A stretch of DNA of 64,000 bases from assembly GCF_000720635.1 (NCBI RefSeq), contig NZ_JOCF01000012.1, forward strand, positions 1-64,000, in the 5' to 3' direction. Below the pieces are notes generated by a model. That model searched no databases. It was not told the origin of the DNA and saw only the letters and a program-made list of their open reading frames with translations. The position numbers and the translations under genes were made by a program. Source of the DNA: Streptomyces sp. NRRL WC-3742. Its GTDB lineage: Bacteria > Actinomycetota > Actinomycetes > Streptomycetales > Streptomycetaceae. Below are positions 27,810 to 38,543 of this stretch, piece by piece; within the stretch, counting starts at the first letter, position 1, and each line of letters begins with the position of its first letter.

Positions 27810-27856
27810 GCTGCGCCCGTACGGACCACAGGACCCGCTCAACCGAGGAGAGACCG

Positions 27857-28210
27857 ATGGCCGGCGAGCCGCAGTCCGACTGCCTGTTCTGCAAGATCGT
27901 GGCGGGCGAGATCCCGGCGACGGTGGTGCGCAAGACCGAACGCGTCCTGGCCTTCCGCGACATCGCCCCCAAGGCGCCCGTGCACGTCCTGGTCATCCCT
28001 CACGTCCACTACCCGAACGCCGCCGCCCTGGCCGCCGCCGAGCCCGAGATCGCCGGCGAACTCCTCGCCGAGGCGGGCCGGGTGGCCGAGGACGAGGGCG
28101 TCGCGGACTACCGACTGATCTTCAACACCGGTGCGGGCGCCGGGCAGACGGTCTTCCACGCCCATGTGCACGTGCTCGGCGGGACGTCGATGACCGAGCG
28201 CATGGTCTGA
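27857..28210 (+). CDS. HIT family nucleotide-binding protein
   Basis: This 117-residue histidine-triad protein begins with the CxxC pair [13 protein letters not shown] and carries the catalytic triad HAHVHV near residues 105-110. The family hydrolyses nucleoside phosphoramidates, such as adenylyl-lysine intermediates. GAGGAG precedes the ATG. It ends one base before the start of the RNase Z-like gene, so the two are co-translated. Confidence 0.94.
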   Translation: MAGEPQSDCLFCKIVAGEIPATVVRKTERVLAFRDIAPKAPVHVLVIPHVHYPNAAALAAAEPEIAGELLAEAGRVAEDEGVADYRLIFNTGAGAGQTVFHAHVHVLGGTSMTERMV

Positions 28211-28211
28211 C

Positions 28212-29135
28212 GTGTCCCAGCGCGAACTCGTCGTCCTCGGCACCGCCAGCCAGGTGCCCACCCGGCACCGCAACCACAACGGCTACCTCCTGCGCTGGGA
28301 CGGCGAGGGCCTGCTGTTCGACCCCGGCGAGGGCACCCAGCGCCAGATGCTCCACGCCGGGGTCACCGCCACCCAGATCACCCGGATCGCCGTGACCCAC
28401 TTCCACGGCGACCACTGCCTGGGCCTCGCGGGGGTGATCCAGCGGATCAACCTGGACCGCGTCCCCCACCCGGTGGACGTCTACTTCCCGGCCTCCGGCG
28501 AGGTCTACTTCGAGCGGCTGCGCCACGCCACCGCCTACCACGAGACCGCCGTGCTGCGCCCCCGCCCGATCGACGACCCCGGCCCGCTGCCCGCCCCCGG
28601 CGCCCGCTTCGCCCTGGACGCGATCCGGCTCGACCACCCCGTGGAGTCCTTCGGCTACCGCCTCACCGAGCCCGACGGGCGCCGCCTGGTGCCCGAGCGG
28701 CTCGCCGCGTACGGCGTGCGCGGGCCGGCCGTGGGGCGCCTGCAGCACGAGGGCTCCGTCGAGGTGGACGGCCGCACCGTCACCCTCGCCGAGGTCAGCG
28801 AGCCGCGCCCCGGCCAGAAGTTCGCCTTCGTGATGGACACCCGGCTCTGCGAGGGCGTCCACGAGCTCGCGCGGGACGCCGACCTGCTGGTGGTCGAGGC
28901 GACCTTCACCGACGCCGACGCCCGCCTCGCCGAGGACCACGGCCACCTCACCGCCGGGCAGGCCGCCAAGGTCGCCGCCGAGGCCGGGGCCCGCACCCTG
29001 GTGCTGACCCACTTCTCCCAGCGCTACCCCGACCTCGGCCAGCACCTGGCCGACGCCCGCAAGCACTTCGACGGGGACCTGGTCCTCGCCGAGGACCTCG
29101 TCCGGGTGCCCGTCCCGGCCCGCCGGCACGCGTGA
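28212..29135 (+). CDS. rnz: Ribonuclease Z (MBL fold)
   Basis: This 307-residue metallo-beta-lactamase-fold nuclease has [11 protein letters not shown] near residue 61 (HxHxDH), FVMDTRLC near 213 and LTHFSQRY near 268, as in tRNase Z. It would trim tRNA 3' ends. The length agrees with bacterial tRNase Z. The start is GTG at 28212, immediately after the HIT gene. A general MBL hydrolase cannot be fully excluded, but the SQRY motif favours RNase Z. Confidence 0.88.
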   Translation: MSQRELVVLGTASQVPTRHRNHNGYLLRWDGEGLLFDPGEGTQRQMLHAGVTATQITRIAVTHFHGDHCLGLAGVIQRINLDRVPHPVDVYFPASGEVYFERLRHATAYHETAVLRPRPIDDPGPLPAPGARFALDAIRLDHPVESFGYRLTEPDGRRLVPERLAAYGVRGPAVGRLQHEGSVEVDGRTVTLAEVSEPRPGQKFAFVMDTRLCEGVHELARDADLLVVEATFTDADARLAEDHGHLTAGQAAKVAAEAGARTLVLTHFSQRYPDLGQHLADARKHFDGDLVLAEDLVRVPVPARRHA

Positions 29136-29303
29136 ACGGCCGGGAAAAGCGCTCGCGTCGCCGCGCGATCTGCCGGAGCATCTTCGCGTGCGGCCCCGCC
29201 GCCCGCCGCGGCGAGATCGCCCGCGGCGTACCCTGGTGCCCCGGAGAGACCGAGCGGCACACGAGACCACGGATTGGGATGAGGCAGGCCCCAGGGCCGA
29301 CCC

Positions 29304-30437
29304 ATGAGTGACACATCGCAGACCCGTACCAACGGACGGTCGCGTCCCGAGCCGGCCGACGACGGCCGCGTCAGCGCCCGGTTCGTCATCCCCGAGAAGC
29401 ACCCGATGGTCACCCTGCTCGGCACCGCGGACTCGCTGCTGCGCGTGATCGAGCAGGGCTTCCCCACCGCCGACATCCACGTCCGCGGCAACGAGGTGAC
29501 CGCCACCGGGGACCGCGCCGACGTCGCGCTCGTCCAGAAGCTCTTCAACGAGATGATGCTGGTGCTGCGCACCGGCCAGCCCCTGACGGAGGACTCCGTG
29601 GAGCGATCCATCGCCATGCTCCGCAGCCAGGAGCAGGACCCGGACAGCCCGGCGCCGTCCGAGGTGTTCACCGCGAACATCCTCTCCAACCGCGGCCGCA
29701 CGATCCGCCCCAAGACGCTCAACCAGCAGCGCTACGTCGACGCGATCGACAAGCACACGATCACCTTCGGGCTCGGCCCGGCGGGCACCGGCAAGACCTA
29801 CCTCGCGATGGCCAAGGCCGTCCAGGCCCTCCAGGCCAAGGAGGTCAACCGGATCATCCTGACCCGCCCCGCGGTCGAGGCCGGCGAGCGGCTGGGCTTC
29901 CTGCCCGGCACCCTCTTCGAGAAGATCGACCCGTACCTGCGCCCGCTCTACGACGCGCTGCACGACATGATGGACCCGGACTCCATCCCGCGCCTGATGG
30001 CGGCCGGCACCATCGAGGTCGCCCCGCTCGCCTACATGCGCGGCCGCACCCTCAACGACGCCTTCATCATCCTCGACGAGGCCCAGAACACCTCGCCCGA
30101 GCAGATGAAGATGTTCCTGACCCGCCTCGGGTTCAACTCCCGGGTGGTCGTCACCGGCGACACCAGCCAGATCGACCTCCCGGGCGGCACCCGCAGCGGA
30201 CTCAAGGTCGTCCAGGAGATCCTGGCCGACGTGCCCGACATCCACTTCTCCGTCCTCACCAGCACCGACGTGGTCCGCCACAAGCTGGTCGGCCGGATCG
30301 TGGACGCGTACGAGCGCTGGGACGCGCTGCAGGAGGCCGAGCAGAGCGCTCCGGCCGACCGCAAGCCCGCCCAGCGGCGCCCCGGCAAGACCGCCGCGGC
30401 GCGCGCACCCCGACAGTCCCATCGCACCGAAAGCTGA
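29304..30437 (+). CDS. PhoH family ATPase
   Basis: This 377-residue PhoH-like P-loop protein has an N-terminal KH-like region (about 25-100), Walker A GPAGTGKT (about 155-162), and Walker [16 protein letters not shown]. It is predicted to be an RNA-linked ATPase or helicase acting with YbeY in ribosomal RNA maturation. ybeY follows 14 bases downstream. The 168 bases upstream of the ATG hold no recognisable gene. Confidence 0.93.
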   Translation: MSDTSQTRTNGRSRPEPADDGRVSARFVIPEKHPMVTLLGTADSLLRVIEQGFPTADIHVRGNEVTATGDRADVALVQKLFNEMMLVLRTGQPLTEDSVERSIAMLRSQEQDPDSPAPSEVFTANILSNRGRTIRPKTLNQQRYVDAIDKHTITFGLGPAGTGKTYLAMAKAVQALQAKEVNRIILTRPAVEAGERLGFLPGTLFEKIDPYLRPLYDALHDMMDPDSIPRLMAAGTIEVAPLAYMRGRTLNDAFIILDEAQNTSPEQMKMFLTRLGFNSRVVVTGDTSQIDLPGGTRSGLKVVQEILADVPDIHFSVLTSTDVVRHKLVGRIVDAYERWDALQEAEQSAPADRKPAQRRPGKTAAARAPRQSHRTES

Positions 30438-30451
30438 GTAACCAGCCCGTC

Positions 30452-30946
30452 ATGTCGATCGACATCGCCAACGAGTCCGGCTGGGAGGCCGACGAGGAAT
30501 CCATCCTCGACGTCGCCCGCTTCGCCCTCGACAGGATGCGGATCCACCCGCAGTCCGAGCTGTCCGTGATCCTGCTGGACGCCGCGGCGATGGAGGAGCT
30601 GCACATCCAGTGGATGGACCTGCCCGGGCCCACCGACGTGATGTCCTTCCCGATGGACGAGCTGCGCCCCGGCAAGGAGGACGAGGAGCTGCCCCAGGGC
30701 CTGCTCGGCGACATCGTCCTGTGCCCCGAGGTCGCCCAGCAGCAGGGCAAGGCGGCCCCCTCCCAGCACTCGATGGACGAGGAGCTCCAGCTGCTCACCG
30801 TCCACGGCGTGCTGCACGTCCTCGGTTACGACCACGAGGAGCCGGAGGAAGAGGAGGAGATGTTCGCCCTCCAGAAGCGCATCCTCGACGACTGGCGGGC
30901 CGGGCGCGGCCTCGGGGGCATCTCGCCCGCCCCCACCACCCACTGA
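30452..30946 (+). CDS. ybeY: Endoribonuclease YbeY
   Basis: This 164-residue metal-dependent RNase matures the 16S rRNA 3' end. The zinc motif [11 protein letters not shown] (about residues 112-122) is complete, and the upstream DVMSFPMDE block is conserved. It sits between phoH and the CNNM-type gene, a standard actinobacterial order (phoH-ybeY-corC-era). Confidence 0.95.
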   Translation: MSIDIANESGWEADEESILDVARFALDRMRIHPQSELSVILLDAAAMEELHIQWMDLPGPTDVMSFPMDELRPGKEDEELPQGLLGDIVLCPEVAQQQGKAAPSQHSMDEELQLLTVHGVLHVLGYDHEEPEEEEEMFALQKRILDDWRAGRGLGGISPAPTTH

Positions 30947-30965
30947 GCGCGGGGCCCGAACCCCT

Positions 30966-32291
30966 GTGAGCGGTGAGAGTACGAGCTACGTCCTCGGTGC
31001 CGTGGCCCTCGTCGTGCTCGGCTGGCTGGCCGCGTGCGCCGAGGCGGGCATCTCCCGGGTCTCCCGGTTCCGGGCGGAGGAGGCGGTGCGCAGCGGCCGG
31101 CGGGGTTCCGACCGGCTGCTGGCCGTCGCCTCCGACCCGTTCCGCTACCTCAACCTGGCCACCCTGATCCGGGTGGCCAGCGAGATGGCGGCGGCCGTGC
31201 TGGTCACGGCCGTGTGCGTGCGCAACCTGCACCCGACCTGGCAGGCCGTGCTGCTGGCCTTCGTGGTGATGGTGCTGGTGTCCTTCGTGGCGGTGGGCGT
31301 CTCGCCCCGCACGATCGGCCGCCAGCACCCGCTGTCCACGGCGACGGCGGCCTCCTTCGTACTGCTGCCGCTGGCGGCGGTGCTGGGGCCCATCCCGCGG
31401 CTGCTGATCCTGCTCGGCAACGCCCTGACCCCCGGCAAGGGGTACCGGGAGGGGCCGTTCGCCTCGGAGGCGGAGCTGCGGGCGCTGGTGGACCTCGCCG
31501 AGAAGGACGACCTGATCGAGGACGAGGAGCGCCGGATGGTGCACTCCGTCTTCGAGCTGGGCGACACCATCGTGCGCGAGGTGATGGTGCCCCGCACCGA
31601 CCTGGTGATGATCGAGCGGCACAAGACCGTGCGCCAGGCGCTGACCCTGGCGCTGCGCTCGGGCTTCTCGCGCATCCCGGTGGTCGGGGACAGCGAGGAC
31701 GACGTGGTCGGCATCGTCTACCTCAAGGACCTGGTGCGGCGCACCCACATCAACCGGGACGCCGAGTCGGAGGAGGTGGGCGCGGTGATGCGCCCGGCCG
31801 TCTTCGTCCCGGACTCCAAGGCGGCGGGCGACCTGCTGCGCGAGATGCAGCAGCGCCGCTCGCACGTGGCGATCGTGATCGACGAGTACGGCGGCACGGC
31901 CGGCCTGGTGACGATCGAGGACGTCCTGGAGGAGATCGTCGGCGAGATCACCGACGAGTACGACCGGGAGATCGCCCCGGTCGAGGACCTGGGCGACGGC
32001 TCGTACCGGATCACCGCCCGCCTCCTGGTGGAGGACCTGGGCGACCTGTTCGGCATCGAGCTGGAGGACGAGGACGTGGAGACGGTGGGCGGCCTGCTGG
32101 CCAAGCACCTGGGCCGCGTGCCGATCCCCGGTTCCGCCTGCGAGATCCCGCTGCCCGAGCCCGTCGAGGGCGGCCTGACCGGCATCCTGCTGACCGCCGA
32201 GTCCTCGGCGGGGCGCCGCAACCGCATCGGCTCCATGGTCGCCACCCCCGTCCGCGAGGGCGACCGCCCCGCGCCCGACCCGGGCGAGTAG
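30966..32291 (+). CDS. CNNM/CorC-type membrane protein (hemolysin family, CBS domains)
   Basis: This 441-residue protein has an N-terminal CNNM domain with about four hydrophobic segments (residues 5-25, 60-80, 90-115, 125-145), a tandem CBS pair (about 200-330, with VMVPRTDLVMI and DEYGGTAGLVTIEDVLEEIVGEI), and a C-terminal CorC/HlyC domain. Such proteins are linked to magnesium or cobalt transport; haemolysin is a historical name. The GTG start at 30966 lies 19 bases after ybeY. Confidence 0.92.
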   Translation: MSGESTSYVLGAVALVVLGWLAACAEAGISRVSRFRAEEAVRSGRRGSDRLLAVASDPFRYLNLATLIRVASEMAAAVLVTAVCVRNLHPTWQAVLLAFVVMVLVSFVAVGVSPRTIGRQHPLSTATAASFVLLPLAAVLGPIPRLLILLGNALTPGKGYREGPFASEAELRALVDLAEKDDLIEDEERRMVHSVFELGDTIVREVMVPRTDLVMIERHKTVRQALTLALRSGFSRIPVVGDSEDDVVGIVYLKDLVRRTHINRDAESEEVGAVMRPAVFVPDSKAAGDLLREMQQRRSHVAIVIDEYGGTAGLVTIEDVLEEIVGEITDEYDREIAPVEDLGDGSYRITARLLVEDLGDLFGIELEDEDVETVGGLLAKHLGRVPIPGSACEIPLPEPVEGGLTGILLTAESSAGRRNRIGSMVATPVREGDRPAPDPGE

Positions 32292-32335
32292 CGGGCGAGT
32301 AGCGGGGTGGTCGCGGGCGAGCGACCATGGAGGGC

Positions 32336-32572
32336 ATGACGCACAAACTTCGCGCGGAGTACGGCCCGCAGGGGGCGGCCGGCGGAGTCACGTCCTGGCA
32401 CGTGGTGCGGGACGAGGACCTGTCGACGGCGCTCTGCGGCCGGACCATGCCCGACGAGGCCGAGACCCGGCCCGAGGAGGAGTGGGGTACCGGGCTGCGC
32501 TGCTGCCAGCAGTGCGGTTCGCTCTACATGCACGAGACGCCGCACATGCACAAGGCCCATCCCTACAGCTAG
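32336..32572 (+). CDS. Small Cys/His-rich protein of unknown function
   Basis: This 78-residue protein contains ALCGRTM followed by LRCCQQCGSLYMHE and several His residues. This suggests a metal-binding or redox site. An in-frame ATG at 32327 could add three residues; neither start has a well-spaced ribosome site. It lies between the CNNM gene and a DUF4383 gene on the same strand. I do not recognise a named family. Confidence 0.6.
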   Translation: MTHKLRAEYGPQGAAGGVTSWHVVRDEDLSTALCGRTMPDEAETRPEEEWGTGLRCCQQCGSLYMHETPHMHKAHPYS

Positions 32573-32596
32573 GGCTGCGGGCCTGTGGAGGTCGCG

Positions 32597-33148
32597 ATGA
32601 AGCTGCAAGACGAACTGCCCACGGTCGACCGCCGACTCGCCCTGGTGTGGCGGGTCGGGGCGGCGCTCGGGGGGATCTTCCTGATCGTGTTCGGGATCCT
32701 GGGGCTGGCCGACCACCCCGGTTTCCTGGCCACCCACGGCGACCGGGTCGCCGGACTGTCGACCAACGGGGCGCTGAGCGTCCTGTCCATCGTGGCGGGA
32801 GCGGTCCTGCTGCTGGGAGCGGTGATCGGCGGGAACTTCGCGTCCAACCTGAACCTGGTGGTCGGGGTGCTGTTCGTCCTGTCCGGCTTCTACGGACTGA
32901 CGGTGCTGGGGCGCCCGGACGCCAACATCCTCAACTTCCGGATGTCGAACGTGCTGTTCGCGTTCGTCTTCGGGATCGTCGTGACCACCTTCGGGATGTA
33001 CGGCAGGGTGAGCAGCCACCTGCCGCACGACAACCCGTTCTGGCGGAAGCGGATCGGGAGCGAGGAGCCGCTGCCCTCCGGTTCGGCGAAGACCTTCGTC
33101 AAGGTCCTGCACCCGAATCCGGGGCGGACCCACCCGGTCGGCCACTGA
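32597..33148 (+). CDS. DUF4383 domain membrane protein
   Basis: This 183-residue protein has four hydrophobic helices (about residues 20-40, 60-80, 87-107, 115-137) with the DUF4383 pattern (LVVGVLFVLSGFYGL, then HLPHDNPFWRKR). Function is unknown. The ATG at 32597 is chosen because GGAGG is five bases upstream; a GTG at 32585 is possible but overlaps that site. It is a small actinobacterial membrane family. Confidence 0.82.
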   Translation: MKLQDELPTVDRRLALVWRVGAALGGIFLIVFGILGLADHPGFLATHGDRVAGLSTNGALSVLSIVAGAVLLLGAVIGGNFASNLNLVVGVLFVLSGFYGLTVLGRPDANILNFRMSNVLFAFVFGIVVTTFGMYGRVSSHLPHDNPFWRKRIGSEEPLPSGSAKTFVKVLHPNPGRTHPVGH

Positions 33149-33161
33149 GGAGAGGGCCGCC

Positions 33162-33174
33162 TATGCTCGGCGGC
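33162..33174 (+). promoter_or_regulatory. Leaderless-type -10 box before the deaminase-like gene
   Basis: TATGCT at 33162-33167 stands seven bases before the ATG at 33175. The ATG embedded in this box (33163) is an alternative in-frame start, so the choice depends on the true transcript start. Confidence 0.5.
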
Positions 33175-33528
33175 ATGAGTGACATCGTCGAGCTGGACCC
33201 CGAGGACAAGAAGATCATCACCCTGGCCCGCTCGGCCCGCGCCCGCAACGGCGTGGCCGAGGGGGCCGCGGTGCGTGACGAGACGGGCCGCACGTACGTG
33301 GCCGGGACGGTCGCGCTGGAGTCGCTGAAGCTGAGCGCGCTGCAGACCGCGGTGGCGATGGCGGTGGCCAGCGGCGCGAAGTCGCTGGAGGCGGCGGCCG
33401 TGGTGAGCGAGGCGGGGGAGCCGGCCGAGGCGGACCTCGCGGCCGTACGGGACCTGGGCGGGGCCGGGACTCCGGTGCTGCTGGCGGGCCCGGACGGGGC
33501 GCTGCGGGTGGCGGCCGAGGCGCGCTGA
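33175..33528 (+). CDS. Cytidine deaminase-like protein lacking zinc ligands
   Basis: This 117-residue protein aligns by eye with cytidine deaminase (IITLARSARARNGVAEGAAV, then GTVALESLKLSALQTAVAMAV). The positions that should carry the zinc ligands (C/HAE and PCxxC) read LQTAV and TPVLLAG, and the whole protein has no cysteine. It is therefore likely a catalytically dead homologue kept for another role. It lies just upstream of era, where cdd commonly sits. Gene databases may still call it cytidine deaminase. Confidence 0.75.
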   Translation: MSDIVELDPEDKKIITLARSARARNGVAEGAAVRDETGRTYVAGTVALESLKLSALQTAVAMAVASGAKSLEAAAVVSEAGEPAEADLAAVRDLGGAGTPVLLAGPDGALRVAAEAR

Positions 33529-33607
33529 CTCGGGAGCCGGGCCTTGCCCTCATGGGCTCAGCCGATAATCTCACTGGGGGAGCGGGACCGGTGAAGGGGC
33601 TGGGGAC

Positions 33608-33766
33608 ATGGGGGCGTTGGCGTTCTTCGCCGGGCTGGTGCTGTGGGTCATGGGCCTGGGCAAGTGGCAGGAGACCGGCTCGCCGCTCTGGCTCTGGGGC
33701 TCGTTCGGATTCCTGGTCCTGCTGATCGTGTTCTCCCTGATCCGCACCGACGGCGGCAAGGGCTGA
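33608..33766 (+). CDS. Small membrane protein (52 residues)
   Basis: This short reading frame encodes 52 residues with two hydrophobic helices (FFAGLVLWVMGLG, then LWGSFGFLVLLIVFSLI) and a charged tail RTDGGKG. AAGGGG and GGGG lie upstream of the ATG at 33608. It stands between the deaminase-like gene and era on the same strand. The helix-turn-helix hydrophobic pattern makes it a credible real small gene of unknown function. Confidence 0.6.
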   Translation: MGALAFFAGLVLWVMGLGKWQETGSPLWLWGSFGFLVLLIVFSLIRTDGGKG

Positions 33767-33833
33767 CCACGCGGCTGACCACCCCCGGACGGCGGTGGGC
33801 GGGCCCCTGGGCGGCGCGGCTCCCGTGATCAGG

Positions 33834-33846
33834 GAGAATGGAGCCC
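33834..33846 (+). promoter_or_regulatory. Leaderless-type -10 box before era
   Basis: GAGAAT at 33834-33839 stands seven bases before the ATG at 33847. This favours 33847 over the in-frame ATG at 33838, which lies inside the box. Confidence 0.5.
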
Positions 33847-34773
33847 ATGAATGCCCCTTCCTCCTTCCGCTCCGGCTTCGCGTGCTTCGTCGGCCGGCCC
33901 AACGCGGGCAAGTCGACCCTGACCAACGCCCTGGTGGGGACGAAGGTCGCGATCACCTCCGACCGACCGCAGACCACCCGGCACACCGTGCGCGGCATCG
34001 TGCACCGCCCCGACGCCCAGCTCGTGCTGGTCGACACCCCGGGCCTGCACAAGCCCCGCACCCTCCTCGGCGAGCGCCTCAACGACCTGGTCCGCAGCAC
34101 CTGGGCGGAGGTCGACGTGATCGGCTTCTGCCTGCCCGCCGACCAGAAGCTCGGCCCCGGCGACAAGTTCATCGCCAAGGAGATCGCCGGGATCAAGAAG
34201 ACCCCCAAGGTCGCCATCGTCACCAAGACCGACCTGGTCGACTCCAAGCGCCTGGCCGAGCAGCTGATCGCGATCCACCAGCTCGGCCTGGAACTCGGCT
34301 TCGAGTGGGCCGAGATCATCCCGGTCTCCGCCGTCGGCGACAAGCAGGTCGACCTGGTGGCGGACCTGCTCACCAAGCTGCTGCCGGAGGGCGACCAGCT
34401 CTACCCGGACGGCGACCTCACCGACGAGCCCGAGCAGATCATGGTCGCCGAGCTCATCCGCGAGGCCGCCCTGGAGGGCGTGCGCGACGAACTGCCGCAC
34501 TCCCTGGCCGTGGTGGTCGAGGAGATGCTCCCGCGCGAGGGCCGCCCGGCGGACCGCCCGCTGCTGGACATCCACGCCAACGTCTACATCGAGCGGCAGA
34601 GCCAGAAGGCGATCGTCATCGGCGCCAAGGGCTCGAGGCTCAAGCACGTCGGCACCACCGCCCGCAAGCACATCGAGGCGCTGCTGGGCACCCCGGTCTA
34701 CCTGGACCTGCACGTCAAGGTGGCCAAGGACTGGCAGCGGGACCCGAAGCAGCTGCGCAAGCTCGGCTTCTGA
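33847..34773 (+). CDS. era: GTPase Era
   Basis: This 308-residue GTPase binds 16S rRNA and assists 30S assembly. G1 is GRPNAGKS (about 12-19), G3 DTPG, and G4 TKTD (a change from the usual NKxD seen also in relatives I know). The C-terminal KH domain includes IVIGAKGSRLKHVGTTARKH. The ATG at 33847 is supported by the -10-like GAGAAT seven bases upstream. It is part of the phoH-ybeY-era RNA maturation block. Confidence 0.95.
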   Translation: MNAPSSFRSGFACFVGRPNAGKSTLTNALVGTKVAITSDRPQTTRHTVRGIVHRPDAQLVLVDTPGLHKPRTLLGERLNDLVRSTWAEVDVIGFCLPADQKLGPGDKFIAKEIAGIKKTPKVAIVTKTDLVDSKRLAEQLIAIHQLGLELGFEWAEIIPVSAVGDKQVDLVADLLTKLLPEGDQLYPDGDLTDEPEQIMVAELIREAALEGVRDELPHSLAVVVEEMLPREGRPADRPLLDIHANVYIERQSQKAIVIGAKGSRLKHVGTTARKHIEALLGTPVYLDLHVKVAKDWQRDPKQLRKLGF

Positions 34774-34800
34774 CCCCAACTCCCTGGTGCCGTACGGGGG

Positions 34801-35067
34801 TCAGGCACCCTCGCGCAGCACCAGGGAGACCAGCTCGCGCTGGGAGTCGCTGAGCTTCGGGTCGGCGCAGTGGACCGTCCGGCCGTCGACGGTGATCTCG
34901 TAGTGGAACCCGTCCGGCACGCCGTACGAGGGCGCCCGCAGCCCGCCGGCGACGGCCTCGCGGGCGAGGGCGTGGACGTGCGGGGCGTCCGTGCGGTCGG
35001 CGGTGTCGAGCTCCGCGTGTCGGACGATGCCGGCGAGGCCGCCGGTCCGGGTCACCTGGATACGCAT
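34801..35067 (-). CDS. Emfourin-like inhibitor of the neighbouring M4 protease
   Basis: This 88-residue protein (starts MRIQVTRTGGLAGIVRHAEL; ends with SDSQRELVSLVLREGA) has the length and features of protealysin inhibitor emfourin. It is encoded directly downstream of the M4 metalloprotease gene at 35147 on the same strand. Emfourins bind the active site of protealysin-like proteases. An in-frame ATG at 35076 is an alternative start. Assignment rests on motif and context. Confidence 0.8.
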   Translation of the reverse strand: MRIQVTRTGGLAGIVRHAELDTADRTDAPHVHALAREAVAGGLRAPSYGVPDGFHYEITVDGRTVHCADPKLSDSQRELVSLVLREGA

Positions 35068-35146
35068 GGTGTCCATGGTGCTACGCAGGGGATGGGTTCG
35101 CCGGACCTTTCCCGGACCGTGACCTTGAGCGGCGATCGAGGCGGAC

Positions 35147-36169
35147 TCAGGCGGAGCTCACCCCCACCTGGGCCCAGGCGGCCGTCACCGTGTCGGCCAC
35201 CGAGGGCTCGGTGGCGTAGCGGGCCTTCGCGGCGGCCACGGTGGCGCGGGCGAAGGCGGTGAAGTCGGCGTCGGCGGGCAGCCGGCGGCCGGTGAGGGCG
35301 TCGTACCAGATCCGCCCGGCGCGCTCCCAGGCCCGGCCGCCGAGGGCGGTGGCCAGCAGGTAGAACGCGTGGTTGGGGATGCCGGAGTTGATGTGCACCC
35401 CGCCCTGGTCGTCGGCGGTGTGGACGTAGTCGCGCAGGTGCGCGGGCTGGGGGTCCTTGCCGAGCCGGGGGTCGTCGTACGCGGTGCCGGGGGCCTTCAT
35501 CGAGCGCAGCGCGACGCCCTGGACGCCGGGGGCGAGCAGCCCGGCGCCGATCAGCCAGTCCGCGGCGTCGGCGTCCTGGTGCAGCGCGTACTGCTTGACG
35601 AGGGAGCCGAAGACGTCGGAGAGGGACTCGTTGAGAGCCCCGGGCTGGTCGTGGTACTCCAGGCCGGCGGTGAACTGGGTGACGCCGTGGGTGAGTTCGT
35701 GCCCGATGACGTCCACGCAGGCGGTGAAGTCGCCGAAGATCTCGCCGTCGCCGTCGCCGAAGACCATCTGGTGGCCGTTCCAGAAGGCGTTGTCGTAGTT
35801 GCGGCCGTAGTGGACGCTGGCGTCCAGCCGCAGGCCCTGGTCGTCGATCGAGCGGCGCCCGTACGCCTCGGAGAAGAGGGCGAAGGTGGCGCCGAGGCCG
35901 TCGTAGGCGTGGTTGACGGACTCGTCGGCGACCGGCGGCCGGCCCTCGGTGCGCACGGTGCGCCCGGGCAGGTGCTGGAGGTGGCCGGAGTCGCAGATGA
36001 CCCGGTTGAGGTCCGGGCCGGCGGCGACGGCCGGGAGAGGGGCGAGCCGGGCAGCGCGGTGCGCGGCGTCGAGGGCGAGGGAGTGGACGGCGGGCTCGTG
36101 ACCGGCCTCGGCGAGGCGGTCCAGGACGTACGGCGGGACGATCGCGCAGAGCGGCACTCCTGCAGTCAT
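35147..36169 (-). CDS. Protealysin-like M4 metalloprotease
   Basis: This 340-residue peptidase has HELTH at 157-161 (zinc ligands), third ligand region NESLSDVFG (Glu181) and the catalytic-His region NHAFYLLATALGG. The N-terminus is short and has CAIVPPYVL, the propeptide motif of protealysin-type members, with no signal peptide, so it may act in the cytoplasm or leave by another route. The ATG at 36169 is chosen over upstream in-frame starts. The emfourin-like inhibitor gene follows 79 bases downstream. Confidence 0.9.
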   Translation of the reverse strand: MTAGVPLCAIVPPYVLDRLAEAGHEPAVHSLALDAAHRAARLAPLPAVAAGPDLNRVICDSGHLQHLPGRTVRTEGRPPVADESVNHAYDGLGATFALFSEAYGRRSIDDQGLRLDASVHYGRNYDNAFWNGHQMVFGDGDGEIFGDFTACVDVIGHELTHGVTQFTAGLEYHDQPGALNESLSDVFGSLVKQYALHQDADAADWLIGAGLLAPGVQGVALRSMKAPGTAYDDPRLGKDPQPAHLRDYVHTADDQGGVHINSGIPNHAFYLLATALGGRAWERAGRIWYDALTGRRLPADADFTAFARATVAAAKARYATEPSVADTVTAAWAQVGVSSA

Positions 36170-36260
36170 GTGGCCCAGGGTGAGGCTTGGATGACCGGTT
36201 GTCACCACCTTTGGCATGACCGGAAGGCGTCTCAAGGGGTGGAACGGTAGCCCGGATCAC

Positions 36261-36289
36261 TTCGGGGGCGCGCGGGCCTGGGTTACGCT
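36261..36289 (+). promoter_or_regulatory. Candidate promoter of the leu leader and leuA
   Basis: A -35-like TTCGGG (36261-36266), 17-base spacer and TACGCT (36284-36289). The leader peptide ATG is ten bases downstream, so the leader would be translated from a nearly leaderless RNA. Confidence 0.5.
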
Positions 36290-36299
36290 GGGCCCCATC

Positions 36300-36347
36300 A
36301 TGCGCAACGGGCTGCTTCTTCTTAGCTGCCGCGTCGAGGGCCTGTAG
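36300..36347 (+). CDS. Leucine-rich leader peptide (15 residues)
   Basis: The short frame reads MRNGLLLLSCRVEGL then TAG: four consecutive leucine codons (CTG CTT CTT CTT) and a fifth at the end. It stands 160 bases upstream of leuA. Leu-rich leader peptides of this kind control actinobacterial leucine genes by ribosome stalling. CTT is a rare codon in such GC-rich DNA, which would strengthen the response. A hairpin at 36401-36420 follows. Confidence 0.8.
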   Translation: MRNGLLLLSCRVEGL

Positions 36348-38303
<1,956 letters not shown>

Positions 38304-38320
38304 CTCGTACGGGTGGTAGA

Positions 38321-38350
38321 CGAAGGGCCGTCCTGCGGGACGGCCCTTCG
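38321..38350. terminator. Terminator after leuA
   Basis: A 13-bp perfect stem (38321-38333 with 38338-38350) with a TGCG loop. Confidence 0.9.
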
Positions 38351-38543
38351 GCGTGTGTACGGTGCTCTGTGGCCTGCGCCACATTTTTTCGAATCGGAAG
38401 ACGTTCCAGGTACTGACACGTGCCGGTAACCGTGGCAACATCGATCCACCGGAAAGCCGGGTCGGTGGGACGGCCTCGGTGTCCGGTCGCGCGACCTGCC
38501 CGTCGTCGAGCAGGAGCGCCTGCCATGTCTGGGGAGTGGCGCC

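Noticed and set aside
23199..27842. A leftward open frame of about 1547 codons opposite the tricorn-like gene
   Set aside because: It is the antisense shadow of a real GC-rich gene. The translation is low-complexity Gly/Ala/Arg/Val with no domains, while the plus strand has clear catalytic motifs.
29136..29303. Possible small RNA or tRNA before phoH
   Set aside because: No paired stems of the right size, anticodon loop or conserved T-loop sequence; it is better explained as the phoH upstream region.
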